DNA of 64,000 nucleotides, from positions 1-64,000 of the forward strand of contig JAUQYT010000111.1 in NCBI GenBank assembly GCA_030587605.1, written 5' to 3'. The position numbers were made by a program, and so were the translations under genes. Numbering within the stretch: position 1 is the stretch's first letter; the number at the start of each line of letters is the position of its first letter. Source of the DNA: Candidatus Njordarchaeum guaymasense. GTDB lineage: Archaea; Asgardarchaeota; Njordarchaeia; Njordarchaeales; Njordarchaeaceae. Below, piece by piece: positions 1 to 8,221 of the stretch. A model generated the notes under the pieces. That model did no database searches. It was not told the origin of the DNA and saw nothing but the letters and a program-made list of their open reading frames with translations.

Positions 1-19
1 CAACTAAGGAGGAAGGAGC

Positions 20-625
20 ATGACATACCTTGGAAAGTTCAAGGAAGCAATAGGGTGTTATGACAAGGCATTAGGAGTCGACCCAATGTTTCTGCAAGCA
101 TGGTACAACAAGGGTCTAATAGTGATTACCCATAAGCTGGGTACGTATAATGAAGCTATAGAATGCTTTGAAAAAGCAATAGGAATAGACGAGAAATATG
201 TCCATGCATGGGTAGGGAAGGGCCTTTGCCTAGGCGAACTTGGAAAAGTAAATGAAGCGATGGAATGTTTTGACGAAGCAATAAGAATAAACAAGAAGGA
301 CGTATTCGCGTGGGCCGGGAAAGGTGAATGCCTCGGTAAACTTGGACAGCTCGAAGAAGCCACTGACTGTTTTGACAAGGCGATAAAGATGGACAAGAGA
401 GATCCATCTGGATGGACCGGTAAAGGTGTTGCACTTGCCAAACTTGGCAGATATGAGGAAGCCATGAAATGCTTCGACGCGGCGCTAAAGGTAGATCCAA
501 GGTTTGCCGTCGCCCTTTCCTACAAGGGGGATCTTCTTGAGAAGCTCGAAAAGCTGGAGGAGGCAAAGAAGTTGCATGAGCAGGCGATCAAAATACTGCC
601 TAGTGTCGAGACCGTCAAGTGGTAG
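20..625 (+). CDS. TPR repeat protein, possibly N-terminally shortened
   Basis: Predicted scaffold protein of about five tetratricopeptide repeats (each ~34 residues, with recurring pattern 'W-x-GKG-x-L-x-LG-x-x-x-EA-x-x-CFD-x-AI'). It has no catalytic domain, signal peptide or membrane segment. The ATG is preceded by a strong GGAGG at 8-12, and an in-frame TAA sits at 5-7, so the start is real within the window. The protein begins in the middle of a repeat (helix A of the first TPR is missing). This suggests either a shortened gene or the tail of a longer TPR gene broken just upstream. Partner unknown. A second TPR gene of similar style lies at 62488-63432. Confidence 0.85.
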   Translation: MTYLGKFKEAIGCYDKALGVDPMFLQAWYNKGLIVITHKLGTYNEAIECFEKAIGIDEKYVHAWVGKGLCLGELGKVNEAMECFDEAIRINKKDVFAWAGKGECLGKLGQLEEATDCFDKAIKMDKRDPSGWTGKGVALAKLGRYEEAMKCFDAALKVDPRFAVALSYKGDLLEKLEKLEEAKKLHEQAIKILPSVETVKW

Positions 626-922
626 GCTACTTTGCGTTGCGCACAGCCAACAAGCTGATCCACTTTGACGGCTTTTCTTTCCATCAAAGGTGGAAATCTA
701 TCCGACTGGAGGGTCATTGGAGTTGCACCACTCATAGCTTCTGGATTGGACCTGAGACAATCTAAACGACATCCCCAAGCTGCATGCAACGCAGGAAGGT
801 CAATGATAGGGAATTACTCCCGCTTGTTATCCTCTTTCCATAAGAGTCGATTGTGAAACACAAACACAGGTTTCCTAAGGAAAACCATGTCTTTGAATAC
901 CTCTGATACAGTTCTCTTACAA
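626..922. other. intergenic region, no gene seen
   Basis: Gap of about 300 bases between the TPR gene and the end of the minus-strand PEPCK operon. Short open frames here have no recognisable protein character. An imperfect stem-loop at about 870-887 is read on the minus strand as GGTTTTCC/GGAAACC and is followed by a T-rich stretch; it could end the minus-strand operon. No tRNA-like structure seen. Confidence 0.4.
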
Positions 923-2449
923 TTAAGTCTTGTTCGCTCTTGCCCTTATTTCAGCTAGCTTCTCATAGATACCTGCTTCCTTCAGTGCAGCGTAGCAGGA
1001 TCTGCATATCTTGAAACCCTCTTCATAGGTTCTGGTTCTCGAGAGATCCGGTTTTGTCACATCCGATATTCGCACCATGTTCTTAGCGGCCTCGAAAATG
1101 TCTCTGTGCGTGCCAGCCCCGATGGAGGCTAACATCGCCACGCCCAAAGTTGAAGACGGGTCCTCAGGCACAATTATGGGCTGACCAAGCACATCTGCTT
1201 TTATTTGTCTCCAGATTCTGCTTTTGGCTCCACCGCCGGCGGACCGTATCTCCTTAACTGGTATCCCCAACCCACTGCATACGTTAACAATCGCTTTGAG
1301 CAGGAAAGCTACTCCTTCCATCATACTACGATAAATGTGGGCGGAAGTCGTTCTGGGCGTGAGTCCGATCAACATCCCCGACACGTGAGGATCCCATCTT
1401 GGTGTCCTTTCACCAGTCATGGCAGCTTCGCAAAGTAGTCCCCCAGACAGCGGCTCTACTCTCTCAGCTTCATCATCTAGTTTCTCAAATGGTGTGTCAG
1501 GGAGAAGCATATCATGAAGCCATCTCAAGATGATCCCTCCCCCAGATGATGCCCCGCCGGCTATCCAGTAGCCTCGCTTGGGGTGAACGTGATAGTAGAT
1601 TCTGCCCAGGGGATCAGTGGTCAGTTTATCGGTTGTCACATGGAAAACTTGCGTTGTGCCAGTGACTTCACATGCTTGACCTGGTTCGACGGCACCTGAA
1701 GCGATAAACCCTGCAATTCCATCAGTTGCTCCCGCTACAACCGTTGTCCCTTCCTTCAACCCAGTTTCCTTTGCCGCTGTCCCAGTAACCTCGCCTATAT
1801 GTGTGCCAGGTTCCTTGAGATCAGGTAACATTCTGAAAGGAATCTCAAATCGTTCCAGAGTTCCTCTAGGCCACTGCTTGGTCACAAGGTTCAGACTGGT
1901 CTTCGCAGCATTGAAGTAATCACAGGAAACCAGACCACTCAACCTGAGAACGACGTAGTCCGTTGTTGCGAGGAACTTGTGAGTTCTTCTAAAAACTTCA
2001 GGCTCATTCCTCAAGATCCACAGGATCTTGGCTAGCCCACCAGAGGCATCCATCTTAGAACTCTGAGTCCTGCCCAGCTCCCTAATCTCATCATCGCGGG
2101 AGAGTTCCTCTGCTTGTTCAGTAGCCCGAGTATCGGAGTAAAGAATAGCTGGTCTAAGGGGCTCTCCATGGTCACCTACAGGAACGATTGTCCCAGATGT
2201 TCCACATACAGAAACAGCCTTAACGGCATTCGGAGAGGGAACTTTACCCATACATTCCTTTATTGCATGGAAAGCTGAACGCCACCATTCCCTCGCATCA
2301 TGTTCAATCCAGTTATACTTGGGTCTAAACGTGGTCAAGGGGTGATCTGCTTTTGCGCATAGCTTCCCCGTGGAGTCGTAGATTGAAGCCCTCGTCCCTT
2401 CCGTTCCGATATCGACTCCAAGGAACATGCACTCTGACAAAGAGAACAC
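923..2449 (-). CDS. FGGY-family carbohydrate kinase (xylulokinase-like)
   Basis: ATP-dependent sugar or polyol kinase. The N-terminal FGGY phosphate motif reads FLGVDIGTEGTRASIYD (residues ~9-25). The C-terminal domain has the ATP-site segment GGGAKSRIWRQIKADVLGQP (~395-415), typical of xylulokinase/glycerol kinase relatives; ~508 residues is the usual length. The true start may be the ATG seven codons in (at 2428). It is the last gene of a minus-strand operon, 8 bases after the polyol dehydrogenase gene, so its substrate is probably the sugar or ketose made by that dehydrogenase. The exact substrate cannot be read from sequence. Confidence 0.88.
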   Translation of the reverse strand: MFSLSECMFLGVDIGTEGTRASIYDSTGKLCAKADHPLTTFRPKYNWIEHDAREWWRSAFHAIKECMGKVPSPNAVKAVSVCGTSGTIVPVGDHGEPLRPAILYSDTRATEQAEELSRDDEIRELGRTQSSKMDASGGLAKILWILRNEPEVFRRTHKFLATTDYVVLRLSGLVSCDYFNAAKTSLNLVTKQWPRGTLERFEIPFRMLPDLKEPGTHIGEVTGTAAKETGLKEGTTVVAGATDGIAGFIASGAVEPGQACEVTGTTQVFHVTTDKLTTDPLGRIYYHVHPKRGYWIAGGASSGGGIILRWLHDMLLPDTPFEKLDDEAERVEPLSGGLLCEAAMTGERTPRWDPHVSGMLIGLTPRTTSAHIYRSMMEGVAFLLKAIVNVCSGLGIPVKEIRSAGGGAKSRIWRQIKADVLGQPIIVPEDPSSTLGVAMLASIGAGTHRDIFEAAKNMVRISDVTKPDLSRTRTYEEGFKICRSCYAALKEAGIYEKLAEIRARANKT

Positions 2450-2456
2450 TCCTAGG

Positions 2457-3515
2457 CTATGGCTTGAGCAGGATCTTCAATCCTTCCTTTCTATCCATGA
2501 GGTTAAATCCCTTCTCCCACTCCTCGAGAGGAAGTCTATGTGAGATGAGTGGCTCAGTCTTGATCTTACCAGAAGCAAGAAGAGTGAGAGTTGTTTTCCA
2601 GCTTGTCCACACTGTCCCCCATGAGCCGACTACATCGAGCTCTTTCTCAATCACACTGTCTAGATTCACTTCTTCCTTGGGTCTGCCTGTGAGACCGATG
2701 TAGCCTATCCGACCGCATCTCCTAACCAAGTCAAACGCCTGTCTCCGAGCAGCTGGGGACCCTGATGCTTCAAATACAACATCGGCACCGAGATCAGAGG
2801 TCAAATCGTTAACGAGCTTGACAGCATTCTCCTTTTCAACGTTGATCGTAACGTTTGCGCCAAGCTTCTTCGTTATCCTAAGGCGTTCGTCATCAGCACT
2901 GGTTCCAGTCACAATTATCAGGCCGGCACCTTGGATGGCTGCTATCTGAGTTGCGATTAGACCCATCGGCCCTGGACCCTGGATCACCACGGTTTCGCCA
3001 GGTCTGACATTCACGCGCTCAATTGCGGCATGAACGACGCACGCTATTGGCTCCGCCAAGGCTGCAGATTCAGATGAAACATTTTGAGGAACCTTGTGAA
3101 TGATCTTAACTGGGACAACCATGTACTCTGCGAATGCACCATTGGCACCAGAAACGCCAAGTATCTTCTTTTTGGAGCTGACGCACCTGTTCTGGTGGTT
3201 TGTTCTGCAGAGGTAACATTCTCCACACGGGATGGTCGCTGGGCTGGTAACCCGTTCACCTTCTTCTATGCCTTGAACGCCTTCTCCTACCTCCAAGACC
3301 TTGCCGCAGTATTCGTGACCAATTACCACTGGCGGCGTATAGAATATCTGGTCGTGAAAAATATGGATGTCCGTTCCACATATTCCAGTTGATTCGATTT
3401 TTACTAAAACCTCGCCTTCTCCGCACTTTGGTTTGCTTATGTCTTTGAGTTCGACCTTCCCCTCTCCACGAGCGAACTTCAAAAGAGCCTTCAAGACAAT
3501 GACACCAACGTTCAC
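2457..3515 (-). CDS. Zinc-dependent alcohol/polyol dehydrogenase (MDR family)
   Basis: Medium-chain NAD(P)-dependent dehydrogenase of the sorbitol/threonine dehydrogenase type. Catalytic zinc region GICGTD (~45-50) and GHE (~67-69); structural zinc loop CGECYLCRTNHQNRC (~97-111); nucleotide-binding VVIQGPGPMGLIATQ (~182-196). 352 residues is normal for the family. The GTG start overlaps the stop of the upstream pckA gene (GTGA at 3512-3515), implying translational coupling; a TTG seven codons in is an alternative start. Placed between PEP carboxykinase and an FGGY kinase, it most likely oxidises a sugar alcohol. Substrate unresolved. Confidence 0.88.
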   Translation of the reverse strand: MNVGVIVLKALLKFARGEGKVELKDISKPKCGEGEVLVKIESTGICGTDIHIFHDQIFYTPPVVIGHEYCGKVLEVGEGVQGIEEGERVTSPATIPCGECYLCRTNHQNRCVSSKKKILGVSGANGAFAEYMVVPVKIIHKVPQNVSSESAALAEPIACVVHAAIERVNVRPGETVVIQGPGPMGLIATQIAAIQGAGLIIVTGTSADDERLRITKKLGANVTINVEKENAVKLVNDLTSDLGADVVFEASGSPAARRQAFDLVRRCGRIGYIGLTGRPKEEVNLDSVIEKELDVVGSWGTVWTSWKTTLTLLASGKIKTEPLISHRLPLEEWEKGFNLMDRKEGLKILLKP

Positions 3516-5152
3516 TCTATAGCCTTGAGTATGACTGGGTTCAATGCCTTGAACTGCTTCATATATTGCACTCTTTCTGCTTTTAACGTTTCTACGTATC
3601 CTTCGATTTGCTCTCGTGTATAGAGGTTTGTCAAGTTGAATTTGTTCATGTCTGCGCCTTCAACTTTCTTGGGGACCTTGGTGCCAAAATGCGGCTCATC
3701 AACCCACTCGATTGTTCCCTTGCATATGCCCCTAATGATTGCAGCCATTTCGGGTATCTGAACTCGCAATACCTTCCGTTTCACTATCTTTGTCCCATCG
3801 GCAGCTTTCTCAAGAATCTCGCCGACTCCACCAGTGTTCAGGACATAGCACTCCACTTTCTCGCGGTTGCGCTTTAGAAACTCGTATATCCAGTTTCCCT
3901 CTTCAGCTTCATCGCCCACTATGAATGGGTTTGTTCCCACGACTCTTACTGATTCTCCTGCTCGCTTTGGATCGCCGCCGGTGCTCTCAATTGATTCTCC
4001 TAGCATGAAATTCGCGGCAGCTTGTTCAGCAGTCAGTTTCGCTGCTATTGGGAGGACCGTGTTCCTCCGAGTAATGAAAGCTAAGATGAGCTTGTCAAGT
4101 TGGGACAGAGGCAGAAGATTCAGCGATTCACTCATGAACTCCCCTAGGTCAGTCCGTTGTATGATTCCACGGCCATTACCTGTGAGGGTCTCGTCTTCAA
4201 AATCCAACTTTCCCTTGTAGTCGACAAGGATGTTTTCGAGGATGGTATCCCTTGAGGTTGCTGCTTTGTAGAGGAGCGGTTGCGTCTCAGGTTTGAGCCC
4301 CTCGGTCTTGATGTAGAATCCTCTCTCAGTACCAAGGGCAGAGCCATCCATGCTCAGCAACACCACGTCATCCTGTATTATCTTAACTTCTTCACCTTTC
4401 TCTGTCAATCCGTGGTTGTGGCACGTATGAGTTGTCTTACCCGTAGCTGTTAGGCCAAAGATTATCATACCAATTTTCTTTGTTCTGTCCGATTTGTCAC
4501 GTGCTTTCATGAACTTGGCGCCAGCGTGGAGTCCGAGCATTTCTCTCTTCTTCGCGGAATACATTGCCATCCTTAGGAAACCTTTCTTCACCTCGCCATA
4601 GTAGTCGCTGCTCAGAACCAGTGTAAAACCTTCGTCAGGGAAAACTATGATCTGCCTGTCCTGCTCCTGCCACTCAGGTAAATCAACCAGGTACAATTGT
4701 GGACCAGGAGTATCAGAGCGAGGAAACAGTGTCTGGTAAACCATGTACGCCAAGCGCACGTACTCAGACTTGTAACGAGACAAAATGAAGTCGCATTGCG
4801 GAGTTAGTATGTCGTTCTTCCCCATTGTTAAAGAGATATAGAAAAGCGGTGCGCGATGAAGATACGCTTCCACGAGTTTCAGAGTCTTTGGGAGGTTCTT
4901 GACGATCTCAGATTGCTGCTTACTCAAGTTTTGCTGGAGAACTTTGTCTCCACTAACATAAACTGTGAGACCAGCGCTTCTATTTCTGACAGTAGAGGAA
5001 AAATGATAGTTGCCAAATTCCGTGAGGCTCCCGATTCTTTCACTCTCTTCCCTAAGTTCTTCAATTGTGGGGTGCACCACATTATCACTGCTCGACAACC
5101 TCTTGACAAGCTTGAGAAGGTTAGGCAACTCGCCGCCATCCAATTGACTCAA
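3512..5152 (-). CDS. pckA: Phosphoenolpyruvate carboxykinase, ATP-dependent type
   Basis: Converts oxaloacetate plus ATP to PEP, CO2 and ADP. Kinase-1a P-loop GLTATGKTT (~230-238) corresponds to the GLSGTGKTT of ATP-type enzymes. The kinase-2 acidic segment IIQDDV follows, and TGNGRG (~324-329) and FITRRNTVLPIAAKLT (~357-372) match the family. 546 residues is the usual length for ATP-PEPCK. It is first in a minus-strand operon with a polyol dehydrogenase (4-base overlap) and an FGGY kinase. Many archaea carry the unrelated-in-length GTP-type enzyme, so the ATP type here may reflect transfer; I infer this and did not test it. Confidence 0.9.
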   Translation of the reverse strand: MSQLDGGELPNLLKLVKRLSSSDNVVHPTIEELREESERIGSLTEFGNYHFSSTVRNRSAGLTVYVSGDKVLQQNLSKQQSEIVKNLPKTLKLVEAYLHRAPLFYISLTMGKNDILTPQCDFILSRYKSEYVRLAYMVYQTLFPRSDTPGPQLYLVDLPEWQEQDRQIIVFPDEGFTLVLSSDYYGEVKKGFLRMAMYSAKKREMLGLHAGAKFMKARDKSDRTKKIGMIIFGLTATGKTTHTCHNHGLTEKGEEVKIIQDDVVLLSMDGSALGTERGFYIKTEGLKPETQPLLYKAATSRDTILENILVDYKGKLDFEDETLTGNGRGIIQRTDLGEFMSESLNLLPLSQLDKLILAFITRRNTVLPIAAKLTAEQAAANFMLGESIESTGGDPKRAGESVRVVGTNPFIVGDEAEEGNWIYEFLKRNREKVECYVLNTGGVGEILEKAADGTKIVKRKVLRVQIPEMAAIIRGICKGTIEWVDEPHFGTKVPKKVEGADMNKFNLTNLYTREQIEGYVETLKAERVQYMKQFKALNPVILKAIE

Positions 5153-5273
5153 CGCTGAGGCACGCTCCCCTGCAGAGAACTGCTTCTCTTAGAGAAGGAA
5201 ACAATCTAGAAGCAATCATGTTGGTGATAAGAACGTTCTGGGAAGGCACTAATCTACGAAATCTGTCAGGAGT

Positions 5274-5762
5274 TCATCTCCTTACATCTTTGCGTTTTCT
5301 AATGGTTTCTCTATGCTCAGCTGCTCTTCTTCCCCAGAGTAAGTACACGAGAAGGGTAGCTCCGATATAAAGGTTTACGGCAATCAATACAGGCTTCTGG
5401 AACGTACCCATTAGCAACAACAGCAATGACATACCGCATCCAGCCATGAATCCAGTCGAAACTCTAAGCCTATTGTTGCTTTCTCTAATCCCAACAGACT
5501 GCGTTGCCCAGTCCACGTAAACGGGTAAGATAGAGAGAGAGCCCACGAAAACCAATTCCTCACTCATGTAGACAAGCTGAGGAAACAAACTTACAAATAC
5601 ATAGGCAAAGAAAAGACCCGAAAAGATCCCAGTACATCTGGCGCAAACATAGACCGCACTGCCCCTAAACTGAACTCTCAAACATCTGTTCAACCTACCT
5701 GGCGGGTGATGCGCCAGTAACAGCCGCAAAAGCCTACCTTTCTTGCCTGAACTTCCCGCCAA
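5274..5762 (-). CDS. DUF2085-like membrane protein
   Basis: Small integral membrane protein of unknown function. The segment HHPPGRLNRCLRV followed by YVCARCTGIFSG (~18-50) carries the paired Cys pattern (CARCTG) and the downstream IDW/TQ...GIRESNN-LR...TG pattern typical of DUF2085. Four hydrophobic segments follow, at roughly 42-62, 66-86, 100-120 and 125-145. The C-terminus is very basic. Transcribed alone on the minus strand; the intergenic region at 5763-5907 is shared with the divergent 5908 gene and contains a TATATAG element near 5833-5842. Confidence 0.7.
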   Translation of the reverse strand: MAGSSGKKGRLLRLLLAHHPPGRLNRCLRVQFRGSAVYVCARCTGIFSGLFFAYVFVSLFPQLVYMSEELVFVGSLSILPVYVDWATQSVGIRESNNRLRVSTGFMAGCGMSLLLLLMGTFQKPVLIAVNLYIGATLLVYLLWGRRAAEHRETIRKRKDVRR

Positions 5763-5907
5763 GAGGTAACACCCGAATTCAAGTCAGCTGTCTCTGAGAA
5801 CTATAGCCGCTAGATAGCTCGAGTAAAGATAGATCTTATATAGCACCAGACAGACTTAACTTTAATCCAGAGATAGTCTGAACATCCAAAATTGAGGTGG
5901 TTGTCAG

Positions 5908-6402
5908 TTGGCTAGGAGACCATATCCAGAGTATCCCTGGTGTTGCCTCGCTATCTTCATATTCTCAATTGCTGGTGCAATCATTAAGAGTATCGCATCT
6001 ACGCCATTCACCATAGACCCTATTTTGGGTGCCCTATTCGGATTGGGCGGAATCGCATTGATCATCGCCTTGGTCGATATTCGCAAGAGGAACGAAGCGC
6101 AGAAGATCGTGAAGGCTACCATCGAGTCGCATGGGAAAGGAAGTGTTAAGGTTCAGGATCTGGCTGAGGAAGTTGAAATGAGTGAATTGGGAACGAGACG
6201 TGCCATAACTGACCTGAGAATCAAGGGACTCATAAAGGCTTACTTCGATCCCAAAAGTGGAGTAATCGTTATAGGCAAAGAATCCGGCGCTGTGGTCGAA
6301 GCTCCAGCTGAAGGTCGTCCAGCTAACTTCTGCCAGTACTGTGGTGCCAGAATCGCCCCGGCAGCGAGGTTCTGCGTCAACTGTGGCGCCAGCGTCGAAT
6401 AG
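5908..6402 (+). CDS. Membrane-anchored winged-helix/zinc-ribbon protein
   Basis: 164-residue protein of unknown function. Two hydrophobic segments (~11-30 and ~38-60) are followed by a winged-helix-like segment (~68-125: VKATIESHGKGSVKVQDL..., typical 'fragmented' wHTH with TRRAITDLRIKGLI recognition helix) and a C-terminal zinc ribbon with FCQYCGARI...FCVNCGAS (C-x2-C-x12-C-x2-C). TTG start at 5908 with GAGGTGG at 5894-5900; a TATA element lies at 5833-5842. The layout of membrane anchor plus C-terminal CxxC ribbon resembles the zinc-ribbon proteins at 17659 and 27746, but there is no RING-like part. Confidence 0.75.
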   Translation: MARRPYPEYPWCCLAIFIFSIAGAIIKSIASTPFTIDPILGALFGLGGIALIIALVDIRKRNEAQKIVKATIESHGKGSVKVQDLAEEVEMSELGTRRAITDLRIKGLIKAYFDPKSGVIVIGKESGAVVEAPAEGRPANFCQYCGARIAPAARFCVNCGASVE

Positions 6403-6487
6403 ATGGCACATACTTCTGTGGAGAGTAAGGTGACATCTTGCGACTTTCCCTTCACTAATCCTAAAGAGAGGAAAAGAAAACAGTATA

Positions 6488-6498
6488 CTTTTAAATTA
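6488..6498 (+). promoter_or_regulatory. TATA box (box A) of GTPase gene
   Basis: CTTTTAAATTA lies 31-41 bases upstream of the GTG start of the Ras-like GTPase, so the leader would be only about 10 bases long. Strong match to archaeal box A; no transcript data. Confidence 0.5.
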
Positions 6499-6528
6499 CG
6501 TAGGTTATAGTGTTAGTGATAGCGGTGG

Positions 6529-7062
6529 GTGGTAAGTATTCTTAGGGCAAAGTACGTCTTCAAGACTGTGTTCGTAGGGGACCCCGCTGTAGGCAAGACC
6601 AGTATAATCACCAAGCACGTAATGTCAGCTTTCAGAGAGAACTATATCCCAACTTTGGGGGCTAACATCACTTCAAACGACTACGTTGTCGGCAATTATG
6701 GTGTAACCCTACTAATATGGGACATAGCGGGGCAAGAGATCTTCAGCAAAGTCCGTGAAAAGTACTATGGGGGAGCCAAGGCAGCTTTCGTAGTCTACGA
6801 TGTCACCCGAGCCGAGACCCTCGAAGGCGCCAAGAAATGGGTTGAAGATCTAAAACATTTCGTACCGGGTAGCATTCCACTAGTAGTTGTAGGTAACAAG
6901 ATCGACCTCAAGAGAAAAGTGAGCAAAGAAGACGGAGAAAAGTTCGCAAAGAAACTGGGTGCAACATTCATAGAGAGTTCCGCTAAAACGGGCGAAAACG
7001 TTTCCGAAGTATTCAAAGAAATCACAAAAGCTCTTGTCAGGAGAATAACTAAAACCGCTTAG
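6529..7062 (+). CDS. Ras/Rab-like small GTPase
   Basis: Complete small GTPase of 177 residues. G1 P-loop GDPAVGKTS (~17-25); switch I threonine in IPTLGANI (~41-48); G3 WDIAGQE (~64-70); G4 GNKIDL (~121-126); G5 SSAKTG (~149-154). The fold and motif order are those of Rab/Arf-like proteins. No C-terminal Cys prenylation box and no N-terminal lipidation glycine, so membrane attachment is not evident. GTG start chosen because the TATA box leaves no room upstream. Monocistronic. A degenerate relative is encoded at 52142-52975 and a Roadblock-type protein at 59133-59864; Roadblock proteins regulate such GTPases in other systems. Confidence 0.92.
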   Translation: MVSILRAKYVFKTVFVGDPAVGKTSIITKHVMSAFRENYIPTLGANITSNDYVVGNYGVTLLIWDIAGQEIFSKVREKYYGGAKAAFVVYDVTRAETLEGAKKWVEDLKHFVPGSIPLVVVGNKIDLKRKVSKEDGEKFAKKLGATFIESSAKTGENVSEVFKEITKALVRRITKTA

Positions 7063-7112
7063 TTAGTCACATTTCCTTAGTTACTCTCGTCATCAGCCGG
7101 TACTGCGCACCT

Positions 7113-8057
7113 TCAACTACCACTTATTTTCCTCAATAGATTAGCGGCCACTTTGAAGTCCTCTAAAGTCTGGTATCGCAGGACCTCAAGGTTGTACACT
7201 GCATTAACTCCAGCTAAGGTTTTCATTACACTGTTAAAATCTATCAATCCTTGACCAGGAGGGAGATGCAGATCTCCTAACCCTTTCTCTGCCTGTGTTC
7301 CGCCGATCGGAAATGGGATGAGCTTGTTATCGGACAAGTGAATGTGCTTTATGTATGGTTTGAGGAGCCTTAGTCCGGTTGTCAAATTGAATCCGTAGAA
7401 TGATGCCGAAAGGGCTAGATGTCCCACATCACAAGTTGTTTTGACATGTTCGTTGTTTAATGTCTCAACCATTGTTGGGATGACCATCGGGTTGTCTGCT
7501 ATAGGTAACGTGTCAAGACGTGGAACCTCATTCTCGAGACAGATCATCACATTATTGTCTTCCGCGACCTTAAGACAGTTCTCAAGCGTCCTGATAGCCA
7601 TCTCGACAGCCTTTGGTTTACCGAGGCGTTGATAGTCATTGACCATAAAAGAGACGTTGATACTGTTGCTTCTCTTCAACTCGGGGAACAGTGTTCCAGG
7701 GTGCTCGCACAAAGCTTGAACGTTAAACTTGGAACAGATCTCTATTGTCGAGATCAAGGTTTTCTCAGCAATTCTCCTAGTAGCCTCGTCGACGGAGGCT
7801 ATGTTGCTCATCACACCGAGTTCATCATCGTAGTATCCGTGAGCAGTAAGCTCCTCAATGCTGAATGCGCTTACCACGTCCTTGATCTCTTTCACGGCAT
7901 TCTTGTTGATCGACGAATCACGGTTTATGACATTATAGAACGGTAGGTATAATTCGAATACTCTGAACCCAAGTCCGTGTAGTTCTTCGAAGAACTGTCT
8001 GAACTTGCCCTTGGTGGATACGTTGTATATTGTCGCACCTATCTTCATCGAAACCAA
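7113..8057 (-). CDS. Sugar phosphate isomerase/epimerase-like TIM-barrel protein
   Basis: 314-residue TIM barrel of the xylose isomerase-like (AP endonuclease 2) superfamily. Metal-ligand type motifs occur at strand ends: CEHPG (~117-121), CLENEVPR (~173-180), TCDVGHLAL (~209-217), HIHLSDN (~238-244) and a late EV (~294). This protein family includes sugar and ketose isomerases, epimerases and endonuclease IV; the surrounding kinases and dehydrogenases favour a sugar role. The start may be the ATG three codons in (MKIGATIYN). Divergent from the FGGY kinase at 8222, sharing the upstream region 8058-8221. Confidence 0.8.
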   Translation of the reverse strand: MVSMKIGATIYNVSTKGKFRQFFEELHGLGFRVFELYLPFYNVINRDSSINKNAVKEIKDVVSAFSIEELTAHGYYDDELGVMSNIASVDEATRRIAEKTLISTIEICSKFNVQALCEHPGTLFPELKRSNSINVSFMVNDYQRLGKPKAVEMAIRTLENCLKVAEDNNVMICLENEVPRLDTLPIADNPMVIPTMVETLNNEHVKTTCDVGHLALSASFYGFNLTTGLRLLKPYIKHIHLSDNKLIPFPIGGTQAEKGLGDLHLPPGQGLIDFNSVMKTLAGVNAVYNLEVLRYQTLEDFKVAANLLRKISGS

Positions 8058-8135
8058 CTCCGGAACCTTGGTCTCGTTCTAATAGACTCGTTCTATTCGA
8101 CTTAATACTTTCGTGTTTGTCAAAGTTACTGTGCA

Positions 8136-8145
8136 TTATATAAAG
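8136..8145 (+). promoter_or_regulatory. TATA box of FGGY kinase gene
   Basis: TTATATAAAG is a near-consensus archaeal box A. The predicted transcription start is at about 8170, leaving a leader of about 50-60 bases before the kinase start. Confidence 0.5.
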
Positions 8146-8221
8146 GATAGGAATGCATAATGATTCATCGAATTAGATAGATTTGCATGATAAGCTCGTA
8201 TCTCGATATGAGAAGGAGAGG

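Noticed and set aside
665..856. 63-codon frame in the first intergenic gap
   Set aside because: No ribosome site, no recognisable domain, mixed low-information composition.
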